Source: Colwellia hornerae (lineage in GTDB: Bacteria > Pseudomonadota > Gammaproteobacteria > Enterobacterales > Alteromonadaceae). From it: a stretch of 64,000 bases of DNA. Position numbers and translations under genes: made by a program. This document shows, in pieces, positions 9,430 to 18,719 of the stretch. Under the pieces are notes generated by a model. That model worked only from the letters and a program-made list of their open reading frames with translations, was not told the DNA's origin and made no database searches. The stretch's first letter is position 1. The number at the start of each line of letters is the position of its first letter. Location of the stretch: assembly GCF_007954355.1 (NCBI RefSeq), contig NZ_VOLR01000015.1, forward strand, positions 60,829-124,828, given 5' to 3'.

Positions 9430-11340
9430 TTATATTTTAAAGCGTTTCACTAAGCTATCAAGGCTCATTGCCATCGCGGTGAGAGACTCACTTGAAGAGG
9501 CTATACGGGTTGATATTTGCGCACTATTTTCTGTACTATCACTAATCGTATGTACATGAATATTAATTTCACCGACAACGGCTGCTTGCTCTTCTGTTGC
9601 CGTGGCCACTTGAGTGTTTAGATCTGAAATGAGTTGAATATTAGCAACAATTTCATTAAGTGCCTCGGTTGTTTGTTGAGCATCAGTAGCGCCAATTTCG
9701 GCGGTCGCTTTACTTTCTCTTACGCTATCAACGGCTCGCTGAGACTCAGACTGTAAGAGGTTGATCATTTTATTAATTTCATCGGTTGACTCGCTGGTGC
9801 GCTTTGCCAAATTTCGTACTTCATCAGCGACCACAGCAAAACCACGACCTTGTTCGCCTGCACGAGCAGCCTCAATAGCGGCATTTAAGGCCAGCAAATT
9901 TGTTTGTTCTGAAATTCCTCGTATAACATCAAGCACACTACTAATGGCATTACTCTTATTCGCTAAAGATTCAATAGTGACAGAGACTGAATCCATTTTT
10001 TGTGCCATCTGGTAAATATTCTCAGTTGATTCTTTAACAACAACTTGTGCATTTTTAGCTTGGGTTATCGCTTCACTCGTCGAGTCAGCCGCATGTGCGG
10101 CGTTTGCTGCAATTTCTGTAATGGTTGAACCCATTTCACTAATGGCGGTTGCAACTTGTGTGGCGATATCACGCTGATCTTCAGCATCGAGTTTTGACTG
10201 CTCTGCATCTTGAGAAACATCTAATGATGCTTGGCGGACATCTTTTGATGTTTTAGCGACATCATTAACCACCGAGTGTATTTTACTGATAAAAGTGTTA
10301 AAACCATGAGCCAAACGTGAGACTTCCTCACTACCGCTTTCATTGAGTCGGTAACTAAGATCACCTTCGCCATCACCCAAGGCTTTAAATAATCCAGCAA
10401 GATCATTGATAGGTTGCGTTAAACTTTTTGCAAATACGATACTGATAAAAATAAATACCACAACGATAATAACAAACCAAATCAACATATAATTTCGTGA
10501 CTCGTTCAACGCTAAGTACAATTCAGCTTTTGGCACCTCTGCAACGACATACCAACCCAAACTTGAGATATAGCTTGTCGCCACAATTAAACTTTCTGTT
10601 TCTTGAAAAGCAAATTGTTCTTTTGATAACAGTGTTTGAAAATTTATATCTTTATATATATCAGCAAGGTTCGCCTTTTCACTTTTTGCTTTATCTTGGT
10701 GAATTTTTACCAAACCCGAGTGATCAACAAGATATACAAAGCCCGACTCTTCAATCTTAAAGCTGTTTAGGTAATTAACCATGTCATTAAATGATTTGGA
10801 TAATCCAGAGACACCTCGTCCATTAAGTTGTTGATAGTTGATAAAAACATCTACATTACCGTTTGGGTAAGCGTAAGTACTTGCCGACTCTTGTTTATTA
10901 CCATTGGTGAACGCAAAAAACCAACCATCAAGACTGTCATTTTTAAGTACACGGAGAAAGCCATCTTGGTTCCAATATTTAGCTGTTTTTCGATCGGCAA
11001 AGGAGGCATTACTCAAATTGTTATCTTTAGCGATGTTACTTAGCATATTAATAACGTTAGCTTCATTATCTTTGCTGGCACCAGATCCTATCCAATCAAG
11101 TAGAAAAGGGTTAGTGGCAATTGATTTTGTTAACACTTTCATTTCAGAAATTTCGCCATCAACGGCATTACGAACGCGCAGCAGTAGGTTAGGTAAATCA
11201 GATTGTTGCAGTCTAGAAATGAGGAGTTCTTTGGCTTTTGAGTGACCGACAAAGCCGACAATACTGGTCGATATGATAACGGCCATTAGCATGGCTATAA
11301 CCAATTTAGATCGGATAGAAAGGGTGGTCAAAAATCTCAT
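9430..11340 (-). CDS. Methyl-accepting chemotaxis protein with periplasmic Cache-like sensor
   Basis: This 636-residue chemoreceptor has TM1 at about residues 13-32, a periplasmic domain to about 280 that contains a Cache-type segment ([19 protein letters not shown]), TM2 at about 285-305 ([17 protein letters not shown]), HAMP at about 306-360, and a long coiled-coil signalling domain. The signalling hairpin tip ([19 protein letters not shown], then [15 protein letters not shown]) is the invariant CheA/CheW-binding region. It is transcribed away from the two-component genes. Its place between GH17 and other glucan genes suggests a ligand linked to glucan breakdown, but no evidence fixes the ligand. 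Confidence 0.95.
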   Translation of the reverse strand: MRFLTTLSIRSKLVIAMLMAVIISTSIVGFVGHSKAKELLISRLQQSDLPNLLLRVRNAVDGEISEMKVLTKSIATNPFLLDWIGSGASKDNEANVINMLSNIAKDNNLSNASFADRKTAKYWNQDGFLRVLKNDSLDGWFFAFTNGNKQESASTYAYPNGNVDVFINYQQLNGRGVSGLSKSFNDMVNYLNSFKIEESGFVYLVDHSGLVKIHQDKAKSEKANLADIYKDINFQTLLSKEQFAFQETESLIVATSYISSLGWYVVAEVPKAELYLALNESRNYMLIWFVIIVVVFIFISIVFAKSLTQPINDLAGLFKALGDGEGDLSYRLNESGSEEVSRLAHGFNTFISKIHSVVNDVAKTSKDVRQASLDVSQDAEQSKLDAEDQRDIATQVATAISEMGSTITEIAANAAHAADSTSEAITQAKNAQVVVKESTENIYQMAQKMDSVSVTIESLANKSNAISSVLDVIRGISEQTNLLALNAAIEAARAGEQGRGFAVVADEVRNLAKRTSESTDEINKMINLLQSESQRAVDSVRESKATAEIGATDAQQTTEALNEIVANIQLISDLNTQVATATEEQAAVVGEINIHVHTISDSTENSAQISTRIASSSESLTAMAMSLDSLVKRFKI

Positions 11341-11739
11341 TAAATAGATCCTATGTGCAAGTTTTCTACAAACTTTGCTGTTGCGGCGATTTGAGCATAG
11401 AAGCCTTTAAATAAGGTTTTAATATACTTTCGCTCTCAATTTGCTTGAGCTTAACATATCCCGGTAATCTCACCATTTAAAATAACAATAATTCAGCTGT
11501 TTTTAAATATAGCTAATATATTCAGTGGATTAAATAAAGACGATCCTTTTACTTAAATACCAACACATACTTTTTATTGATAATAAACTCTCGGTCAGGT
11601 GCGCTACCTATGTGGTTAAATTGAGCGGTTTTTTACCTCGATGAGATGAAACGGTCTTTAGTAACGATAGTAGGGAAGTTTTTATTCGACCATTAGCACC
11701 GGAACGGGTAGTATAATATCAGATGATTTCGGAGCAAAT
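11341..11739. other. 399-bp divergent intergenic region
   Basis: This AT-rich spacer separates the chemoreceptor (minus) from the LytS-like kinase (plus), so it must carry promoters for both. I see no convincing operator, hairpin with T tract, RNA gene or repeat in it. A purine-rich GGAGC precedes the kinase start. Confidence 0.5.
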
Positions 11740-12906
11740 ATGTCTGACAACCCATTATTACGTTTCAATAAATTAATTTCAAAAAAGCCAGAGTATCTAT
11801 TTTGGGTTTTACAAATCTGCTTTTGGTCTTTCGTTTCATTAATTAGTCTGATTTCGCTAACACTTTGGTATGTTCAAATCGATGTCGAGCACCTAAGTCA
11901 CACTTTTTGGCAGTCTGTTGTTGGTATCTTCTGCTCATTGCCACTTTATTGGGTTTTTATGAGGTGTTGGAATTCACCTATTTTTATCCGAGTGCTGATA
12001 AGCATCATTTCAGTGATTTGTATTTCCTTTATTTGGACACTTATACGAGTCGAACTCTATATAGAACTGACCAGTTCTGACGGTAATTGGGACGAGTTTG
12101 GCGGCTGGTATTTTAGTAGTATCTTTATTTTCTTTTGTTGGACCGGTTTTTTTCATGGTATTCGCTATTACCAATTATTGCAATTTGAGCATAAAATGTT
12201 GCTTTCAAAAGCAGCTGAAGCGAAAGAAGAGCAATTAAAAAGGGTGAATGCGCAATCTGTGGCGCGAGATGCAAAAATAAAAATGTTACGTTATCAACTA
12301 AATCCTCATTTTCTTTGTAACACGCTCAATGCCATTAATTCTCTGATTGAATGTGAGGCTCCTGAGAAAGCTCAACTGATGACCGTTCAGCTAAGTAAGT
12401 TTTTACGTTATTCATTGGATAATAACCCCGATACTAAAATAGCGTTAGAATTTGAAATTATCGCCCTTAACTTATATTTAGAAATAGAAAAAACCCGGTT
12501 TGGCGAGCGACTTAAATTAGATTTTAGAATTTCTGATGAAGCAAAATTAGCCTTAATACCAAGTTTATTAATACAACCTATTATTGAAAACTCAATGAAA
12601 CATGTTATCGCGCAAAATGAAGAGGGTGGCACTATCACTTTATGGGCTGATGTTGTTGATGAAATGTTGGTATTAGAATTAAGTGATACCGGCTCTGGAA
12701 CAGCGGTTGATGGTAGTAAAATGAAAGGAAAAAGGAGTCGAGGTGTCGGCTTGCGTAATATAGATGAAAGACTTAAAGTGTTATATGCAGATGACTACGT
12801 ATTTAGCCTTAATATTATCCCATCAGGTGGTTTGAAAACTATCATTAAGCTGCCTTTTGAAACGCTTGATGAAATAACACCTGCTAGCCAGTACCAAACT
12901 CAATGA
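11740..12906 (+). CDS. LytS/YehU-type sensor histidine kinase
   Basis: This 388-residue protein has four hydrophobic segments in residues about 20-145, a short linker coiled coil, then the His_kinase domain (PF06580 type) with the phospho-acceptor H190 in RYQLNPHFLCNTLNAINSL. A HATPase domain with IIENSMKH (N box) and DTGSG plus GVGLRNIDERL (G boxes) ends the protein. Such kinases pair with LytTR regulators, and the partner gene starts 15 bp downstream. There is no large periplasmic domain, so the signal may be sensed in the membrane or through another protein. Its position inside the glucan locus suggests control of those genes, which is inference. Confidence 0.92.
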   Translation: MSDNPLLRFNKLISKKPEYLFWVLQICFWSFVSLISLISLTLWYVQIDVEHLSHTFWQSVVGIFCSLPLYWVFMRCWNSPIFIRVLISIISVICISFIWTLIRVELYIELTSSDGNWDEFGGWYFSSIFIFFCWTGFFHGIRYYQLLQFEHKMLLSKAAEAKEEQLKRVNAQSVARDAKIKMLRYQLNPHFLCNTLNAINSLIECEAPEKAQLMTVQLSKFLRYSLDNNPDTKIALEFEIIALNLYLEIEKTRFGERLKLDFRISDEAKLALIPSLLIQPIIENSMKHVIAQNEEGGTITLWADVVDEMLVLELSDTGSGTAVDGSKMKGKRSRGVGLRNIDERLKVLYADDYVFSLNIIPSGGLKTIIKLPFETLDEITPASQYQTQ

Positions 12907-12921
12907 CGGTGAGTTAAATTT

Positions 12922-13743
12922 ATGACTAAGTTAAGAACAATTATTGTTGATGATGAGCCCTTAGCGCTTAATCTCTTACGTGCTAAGTTAAATAAAATTC
13001 CTGAAATAGAAATTATTGCAGAATGTAAAAATGGCCGAGAAGCGATTGAAGCGACCATGGCTTTAGCGCCTGATTTACTCTTTTTAGATATACAGATGCC
13101 AGGCATTGATGGTTTTGGTGTTATTAAAAAATTGCAATCTGATATTGTCCCTCTGGTGGTTTTCACCACAGCATTTGAGCAATATGCTTTAGACGCGTTT
13201 GATGTGCATGCCGTTGACTATATTCTTAAACCTATTGATGACGAACGTATTCAGCGTGCCATTCAACGTGCGTTGGTCCGTTGTGAAAGTGATGAAGATA
13301 CTTTAAATAAATCTCGTATTATTAGTGCGATAGATTCGATCAATGAAAGGAAAAATCCTGAGAGTGCTGCCACGCAAAGTATGAGTCTCCCTAAGCTTAA
13401 TACCGATAAAGTTGAGCGTAAAATCGTCATTAAAGACCGAGACGATATAACCTTGTTAAAACAAACCGACATTGAATGGGTTGACGCAGCAGGAGATTAT
13501 GTTTGTGTTCATGCGCAAGGGGTTACTCATATCAAACGCTGTACCTTGAAAAACTTGCTAGAAGATTTAGACTCTGAAATGTTTAAACGCGTGCATCGTT
13601 CAACCATTGTTAATCTTAATTATATTCAAAAAGTTATTCCTCATACCAAAGGTGAATTTTTTCTTAAGTTAGGTGAGTATGACCAAGTTAAAGTCAGTCG
13701 TAATTACCGAGAAGTGATCAAGAGTTTTTTAACTGACATGTAG
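12922..13743 (+). CDS. LytTR-family response regulator
   Basis: This 273-residue regulator has an N-terminal REC domain (acidic pocket VDDEP; phospho-acceptor D56 in LFLDIQMPG; switch residues in VVFTTAFEQYALDAF, then DYILKPI) and a C-terminal LytTR DNA-binding domain (about 165-270) with the typical DYVCVH, RCTLKNL and FKRVHRSTIVNLNYI segments. It is cotranscribed with the LytS-like kinase. LytTR proteins bind paired direct repeats in promoters; I did not find a convincing pair nearby. Confidence 0.95.
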   Translation: MTKLRTIIVDDEPLALNLLRAKLNKIPEIEIIAECKNGREAIEATMALAPDLLFLDIQMPGIDGFGVIKKLQSDIVPLVVFTTAFEQYALDAFDVHAVDYILKPIDDERIQRAIQRALVRCESDEDTLNKSRIISAIDSINERKNPESAATQSMSLPKLNTDKVERKIVIKDRDDITLLKQTDIEWVDAAGDYVCVHAQGVTHIKRCTLKNLLEDLDSEMFKRVHRSTIVNLNYIQKVIPHTKGEFFLKLGEYDQVKVSRNYREVIKSFLTDM

Positions 13744-13945
13744 TATATTGACGACGATAAGTGGTCAACATCACACTTCATCTATAATGGTAATCTTGTT
13801 ATTACCTTATATTGACCAGCTTACCGCTTCTCAAATCCCCTTTATCGTAATACGGTTGTTATAAATAGCCGCTCATTAGATGATTAATATAACAGTAGAT
13901 GTTACTCACTTGGGTAAACAATCATTGTCAATTAAGGGATATTGA

Positions 13946-14710
13946 ATGTTAAGTATTAAACAGATAATTATTGCGTCCATTTTTTTTATGGCATTGATAT
14001 TGCCCTCCTATGCCGCTGATAGCCACGCGGCTAATCGACTTAATTACTATGCACCCCATGCTGAAAAAGCGCCAAAAGTTGACGGTGTTGCCAATGAAAC
14101 TGTTTGGCAATTAGCACAGTGGCAGAATTTAGATCAACGTTGGTTAGGTCCTGAGTTTTCAAAGGAAGACTTTCAAGGCCGCTATAAAGTGGTGTGGACG
14201 CCAGCTAAATTATATATTATGGCTGAAATTGTTGATGACATTCTCATTGATAGCCATCGCAACCCATTCAGCCAATATTGGGATGATGATTGTTTAGAGA
14301 TTTTTATTGATGAAGACTTCTCTGGTGGTGATCACCAATATAATCACAATGCCCTTGCCTACCATATGTCTCTTGATAATCAAGCGATAGATATAGGAAC
14401 CAACAAAAAACCGCAGAACTATTCACATCATGTTGAAAGTTATTGGAAACAACAAGGTAATACGGTTATTTGGGAACTAAGCATAGATATTTATAACGAT
14501 GAGTATCAAGACACAACTGATTCAAGCAGCATTAACAAACCCGTCACCTTGTTTGCGGGCAAAGTGATGGGACTTATGGTGGCTTATTGCGACAACGACG
14601 GCAGTGAATTACGTGAGAATTTTATTGGCTCTGAGTCTGCAGAAGGTGGCGCGCCTGACCGTGGTTGGATAGATGCCGGTATGTTCGGTAAGTTAATCTT
14701 AGCTAAATAA
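13946..14710 (+). CDS. Secreted CBM9-like carbohydrate-binding protein
   Basis: This 254-residue protein has a clear signal peptide (hydrophobic about 5-22, likely cleavage after SYAADS). The rest matches the CBM9/DOMON-like beta-sandwich seen at the end of xylanases and as stand-alone sugar-binding modules: KVDGVANETVWQLAQW at the start, YKVVWTPAKLYIMAEI, then YWDDDCLEIFID. No catalytic domain is fused to it. It probably binds reducing ends or short glucans in the periplasm or at the surface and helps to capture substrate. It lies 57 bp upstream of the GH30 lipoprotein in the same direction. Confidence 0.75.
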   Translation: MLSIKQIIIASIFFMALILPSYAADSHAANRLNYYAPHAEKAPKVDGVANETVWQLAQWQNLDQRWLGPEFSKEDFQGRYKVVWTPAKLYIMAEIVDDILIDSHRNPFSQYWDDDCLEIFIDEDFSGGDHQYNHNALAYHMSLDNQAIDIGTNKKPQNYSHHVESYWKQQGNTVIWELSIDIYNDEYQDTTDSSSINKPVTLFAGKVMGLMVAYCDNDGSELRENFIGSESAEGGAPDRGWIDAGMFGKLILAK

Positions 14711-14767
14711 CCGCTTAGATAAGCGTTAATTTTTTCTTTTCCTTCTGCTAGACATGAGTATTATAAA

Positions 14768-16489
14768 ATGAACAATATTGAAAAAACATTCATTCATAAG
14801 TTATTTATTATAACAATCACTTCTCTAACCATAATGAGTTGTGCACCGGTAAATCAGGCAACTCAAATGAATAAAAATACTACCGATATTAATTACCAAC
14901 TTTCTATGACCCAAGAAATATTACTGACTAGTGAAGCTGGTGATAAAATAGCGCCACAGCAGAACTTAACCTTTCAACAAGGTACAGCGACGGGCAAGGT
15001 TATTGTTGTAAGACCAGATATTAAAAAACAAAAGATAGTTGGTATTGGCACTTCGTTCACTGAATCTTCCGCTTTTGTGCTTGCCCACTTAACTAAAGAT
15101 AAGCGAGCCGAGGTAATGGAAAATATTTACGGCGAAAAGGGCGCTAATTTTTCCATAGCACGCACCCATATTGGCGCAACCGACTTTGCTGTGCACGGGC
15201 GCTATTCATATGCTGAAGTTAAAGATGACACTAACTTAACCTCGTTTAGTATCGCTGTAGATAGTGATGGTTTTAGCGCTCAACATTACCCAGGTATTAA
15301 AGATGAGCAATTTGATTTATTGCCGATGATAAAACAAGCTTACGCGATAAAAAACCAACAAGTTGACAAAGATTTAAAAATTGTCGCTTCCGCATGGACT
15401 GCGCCACCTTGGATGAAAACGATTGAAGACTATTATGTTAAGCCAACGCCTGAAAATAATCACCAAGGCACGGGCGGCGAATTAAAACCCCAGTATGTTG
15501 CTACTTATGCAGACTATCTTATTAAGTACCTTGATGCATATCAGCAAGAAGGTATTGAACTTTGGGCACTAACGCCAGTAAATGAACCGCATGGCAACAG
15601 TGGTCAATGGGAAAGTATGCATTTTACACCTAAAACCCAACGTAGTTTTATTAAGGACCATTTAGGGCCAAAATTAAAAGCCAGTGCACATAAAGACGTT
15701 AAATTACTTATTTATGACCAAAATCGTGATGAAATGGAGCACTGGACCGATGAAATATTAGGCGACAAAGCAACGTCTGAATATGTTTATGGCACAGCAG
15801 TTCATTGGTACGAGAGCAGTAATCAAGTTAATGAAGAGGTCTTTGATCGGGTTCATGAAAAATTTCCAGAGTTTTCAATTATACATACCGAAGGCACGAT
15901 TGATGATTTAGGCAAAGATGCACCACAAGGTATCTTAGATCCTGTTCGCTTTAAAGAAAGTAACTGGTTCAAAAATGATGATTTCTGGTGGAATGAAAAT
16001 GCGACCGACTGGGCATACACGGCAACTTGGGCACCTAAACCTGAGGATCATCCGATATATACACCCGTTCATAGATACGCACGTAATATTATTGTTAGTT
16101 TAGATCATTGGTTAGAGGGCTGGATAGATTGGAATATCGTTCTCGATAAACAGGGTGGGCCTAATCACGTAGGTAACTTTTGTGGTGCACCTATTATGAT
16201 AGATACTGACACAGGTGAGGTTTACTACACCCCAATTTATTATGTACTCGCGCAATTTAGTAAAACCATTCGACCCGGTGATACGGCACTACAGGTTAAT
16301 CAACAGTTAGACGGTCTAGATAAAGATGCCTTGCACGCCAGCGCTGCGATTAATGATGATGGTTTGGTCAGTGTGCAGTTACTCAATACCACTAAAGCGC
16401 CAATAAACTATTCATTACAAATTGGCAGTCAATATGCGCAAGTCTCTATTGCCGCTAATGCTATACAAACAGTGCGTGTTAAGCTTTAA
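14768..16489 (+). CDS. GH30-family glucanase lipoprotein (probable beta-1,6-glucanase)
   Basis: This 573-residue enzyme starts with a lipoprotein signal whose lipobox is IMSC, giving C25 as the lipidated residue. The GH30 barrel begins at about residue 85 (GIGTSFTESSAFVL, the family hallmark) and continues with ARTHIGATDF, SAWTAPPWMKT, acid/base E273 in TPVNEPHG and nucleophile E375 in IIHTEGTI. A small beta-domain closes the protein. GH30 includes glucocerebrosidases, beta-1,6-glucanases and xylanases. In a laminarin locus a beta-1,6-glucanase that removes branches is the best guess. Membrane anchoring places it in the periplasm or on the outer surface. Confidence 0.88.
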   Translation: MNNIEKTFIHKLFIITITSLTIMSCAPVNQATQMNKNTTDINYQLSMTQEILLTSEAGDKIAPQQNLTFQQGTATGKVIVVRPDIKKQKIVGIGTSFTESSAFVLAHLTKDKRAEVMENIYGEKGANFSIARTHIGATDFAVHGRYSYAEVKDDTNLTSFSIAVDSDGFSAQHYPGIKDEQFDLLPMIKQAYAIKNQQVDKDLKIVASAWTAPPWMKTIEDYYVKPTPENNHQGTGGELKPQYVATYADYLIKYLDAYQQEGIELWALTPVNEPHGNSGQWESMHFTPKTQRSFIKDHLGPKLKASAHKDVKLLIYDQNRDEMEHWTDEILGDKATSEYVYGTAVHWYESSNQVNEEVFDRVHEKFPEFSIIHTEGTIDDLGKDAPQGILDPVRFKESNWFKNDDFWWNENATDWAYTATWAPKPEDHPIYTPVHRYARNIIVSLDHWLEGWIDWNIVLDKQGGPNHVGNFCGAPIMIDTDTGEVYYTPIYYVLAQFSKTIRPGDTALQVNQQLDGLDKDALHASAAINDDGLVSVQLLNTTKAPINYSLQIGSQYAQVSIAANAIQTVRVKL

Positions 16490-16536
16490 GCTTTGTAGAT
16501 AAATGACAATTAACTTTATAAAAAGAAAGTAACTCA

Positions 16537-17049
16537 GTGAATAAACATCCTTTTGAAGTGATAGCGTTGGATAACGGTGCTCAGTTAATATTTACCCCTT
16601 GTCCAGGTACTAAATTAGTCAACCTTGAACAATCAGTAAAGCAGTTAAAGCAACAGGGCGTTTCTATGCTGATCACCTTGATGTTTACTGAGGAAATGGC
16701 CAGTAACAAGGTACTTTCTTTACCTGAACTCTGTCACCAGCATCAGCTTAGTTGGCTACAATTGCCGATTGTTGATGATGAAGCGCCGAGTAGTGCTTTT
16801 GAAGCGCAATGGGCAATAAATAAAACCAGCATAGTCGATGAATTGAAGAACAAAGGTGTGGTGGCTATTCATTGTAAAGGCGGTACTGGGCGAACAGGAA
16901 CTGTTATTGCTTTATTACTGTTAGCACTAGGTTGGCCAGTCAGTAGAATTGTCAAACAAGTACAAAAAGTGAAACCTAAAGCTTTGAAAATTAGTAAACA
17001 ACGAGACTATTTAAACCGTCAATTAACACACACCGACACACTATTTTGA
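16537..17049 (+). CDS. Dual-specificity/tyrosine phosphatase-like protein
   Basis: This 170-residue cytoplasmic protein starts at GTG (AAAGAAAG lies upstream). It has the phosphatase P-loop HCKGGTGRTG with catalytic C113 and R119, and an upstream acidic loop (PIVDDEAPSS, about 78-86) that may supply the general acid. The core pattern matches DSP/PTP proteins related to cyclin-dependent-kinase-inhibitor-3-like phosphatases of proteobacteria. Its substrate is unknown. Such a gene within a sugar locus may act on phosphosugars or on regulatory proteins; the sequence does not decide. Confidence 0.85.
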   Translation: MNKHPFEVIALDNGAQLIFTPCPGTKLVNLEQSVKQLKQQGVSMLITLMFTEEMASNKVLSLPELCHQHQLSWLQLPIVDDEAPSSAFEAQWAINKTSIVDELKNKGVVAIHCKGGTGRTGTVIALLLLALGWPVSRIVKQVQKVKPKALKISKQRDYLNRQLTHTDTLF

Positions 17050-17104
17050 TCATTATATAAAGTCACTTTGCTGTCAGCACAGTACTGACATCATCTAAAT
17101 AGAG

Positions 17105-17150
17105 CACAGCAGCAGATTAAACCGTCTGACAGGTTTAATCTGCTGCTGTG
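17105..17150. repeat. Perfect 19-bp inverted repeat (hairpin)
   Basis: Arms at 17105-17123 and 17132-17150 are exact reverse complements around an 8-nt loop (GTCTGACA). The stem begins CACAGCAGCAG. No T tract follows on either strand. It lies 55 bp behind the phosphatase gene and may be an mRNA 3'-end structure or an element-type palindrome. Confidence 0.85.
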
Positions 17151-17447
17151 GTATCGATTCAACTTACGGCCTTGTTTAAATTCGCTTTTAACGCGTTCAA
17201 TACCCACTACACCTCATTTAAATTGCAACTATTAGTCGTTTCAATCAAGATAAATTAATGACAGTAGGCCGTTAAGCAACCTCGCGCTTTTACGGCCAAA
17301 CGATAATGAAAATAGCTAAATAACAACGCTCAGTAAAGTTTATTTTGTTATCAAAAACACCAATTTTAAGTGATATAAAGAACACGCTTGCTAGCTTAAG
17401 TGGCTAAATTCTTTATGTTTATATTTTAAGCAATAGGATCTAACCAA
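17151..17447. other. Upstream region of the FucP-like transporter gene
   Basis: About 300 bp without an open frame worth calling. It should contain the promoter of the transporter-GH3 pair. Sequence is AT-rich and I see no clear operator or RNA gene. A TAGGATCT just before 17448 serves as ribosome site. Confidence 0.4.
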
Positions 17448-18719
17448 ATGGCTGGAACATCTTTTACCTTAGAGCAAAGCAAAACTGTACAGGCGAATTC
17501 ATCTAATGGACTCGGCGGTGATAACTCAACCGGCTTTGCGTTAATTTCATTGACATCATTGTTTTTTATCTGGGGTTTTATCACCTGCTTAAATGACATT
17601 TTGATCCCCCATTTAAAGGCGATTTTTTCGTTAAGTTACGCGCAGTCTATGCTAGTGCAGTTTTGCTTTTTTGGCGCCTACTTTCTGGTTTCTCTACCTG
17701 CCGGGTGGTTTGTCGAAAAAATGGGCTATCAAAAGGGCATAGTTGTTGGTTTAGTGATTGCGGCCTTGGGTTGTTTAATGTTTTATCCTGCCGCTTCTTT
17801 ACATAGCTATCCGGTATTTTTGGCGGCTTTATTTGTTTTGGCGAGTGGCATTACCGTCTTGCAGGTTTCTGCAAATCCTTATGTAACTTTACTTGGCAAA
17901 AAAGAAACCGCCTCGTCACGATTAACCATGACCCAAGCGTTTAATTCATTAGGCACAACTATCGCACCATATTTTGGCGCATTATTAATTTTAAATGAAG
18001 TTACGGGTTCAATGTCAGCAAACAGTGCTGAATCAGTGCAACTGCCTTATTTAGGACTGATGGCAGCCTTGCTAGCGCTAGCTGCGATTTTTGCTTTTTT
18101 AAAGCTACCACATATTGAAAGTGCCGAAGTGGTTGAAGGTGAAAAAATTGAAGGCTCGCCATGGCATTATCGCCACTTAGTGCTGGGTGCTATCGGTATT
18201 TTTGTTTATGTTGGCGCTGAAGTGTCAATCGGCAGCTTTTTAGTCAGCTTTTTAGGAGAAGCTGACATCGCCGGTTTAGAAGAAACTCAAGCGGCAAAAT
18301 ATCTTACTTATTATTGGGGTGGAGCTATGGTTGGGCGCTTTATTGGCGCTGCAGTTATGCAAAAAGTTGATGCCGGCAAAACCTTAGCCTTTAATGCGCT
18401 CTGTTCAGTGATGTTAATTGCCATTACTATTTTAAGCACTGGCAACATAGCGATGTGGGCAATACTCTTAGTCGGATTATTTAATTCTATTATGTTTCCA
18501 ACTATTTTTAGCTTAGCGTTAAGTGGACTTAAAAAACATACCAGCCAAGGAGCGGGTATCCTTTGTCTAGCGATTGTCGGCGGCGCAATTATTCCAGTAT
18601 TACAGGGCCTGTTAGCGGATAGTATCAGTGTGCAATTTGCTTTTATCTTACCTTTGTTTTGTTACGTCTATATCGTCTTTTACGGTTTGAAGGGTAGCAA
18701 GGTAGTTACAACAAAATAA
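17448..18719 (+). CDS. FHS-family (FucP/GluP-type) sugar:H+ symporter
   Basis: This 423-residue MFS protein has about twelve membrane segments. The start of TM1 ([21 protein letters not shown]) and the segments [15 protein letters not shown] and [12 protein letters not shown] are hallmarks of the fucose/glucose/galactose FHS family. It probably imports glucose released by GH3 in the periplasm. Its stop codon shares one base with the start of the GH3 gene (TAATG), so transport and hydrolysis are translationally coupled, which supports a functional link. Confidence 0.9.
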   Translation: MAGTSFTLEQSKTVQANSSNGLGGDNSTGFALISLTSLFFIWGFITCLNDILIPHLKAIFSLSYAQSMLVQFCFFGAYFLVSLPAGWFVEKMGYQKGIVVGLVIAALGCLMFYPAASLHSYPVFLAALFVLASGITVLQVSANPYVTLLGKKETASSRLTMTQAFNSLGTTIAPYFGALLILNEVTGSMSANSAESVQLPYLGLMAALLALAAIFAFLKLPHIESAEVVEGEKIEGSPWHYRHLVLGAIGIFVYVGAEVSIGSFLVSFLGEADIAGLEETQAAKYLTYYWGGAMVGRFIGAAVMQKVDAGKTLAFNALCSVMLIAITILSTGNIAMWAILLVGLFNSIMFPTIFSLALSGLKKHTSQGAGILCLAIVGGAIIPVLQGLLADSISVQFAFILPLFCYVYIVFYGLKGSKVVTTK

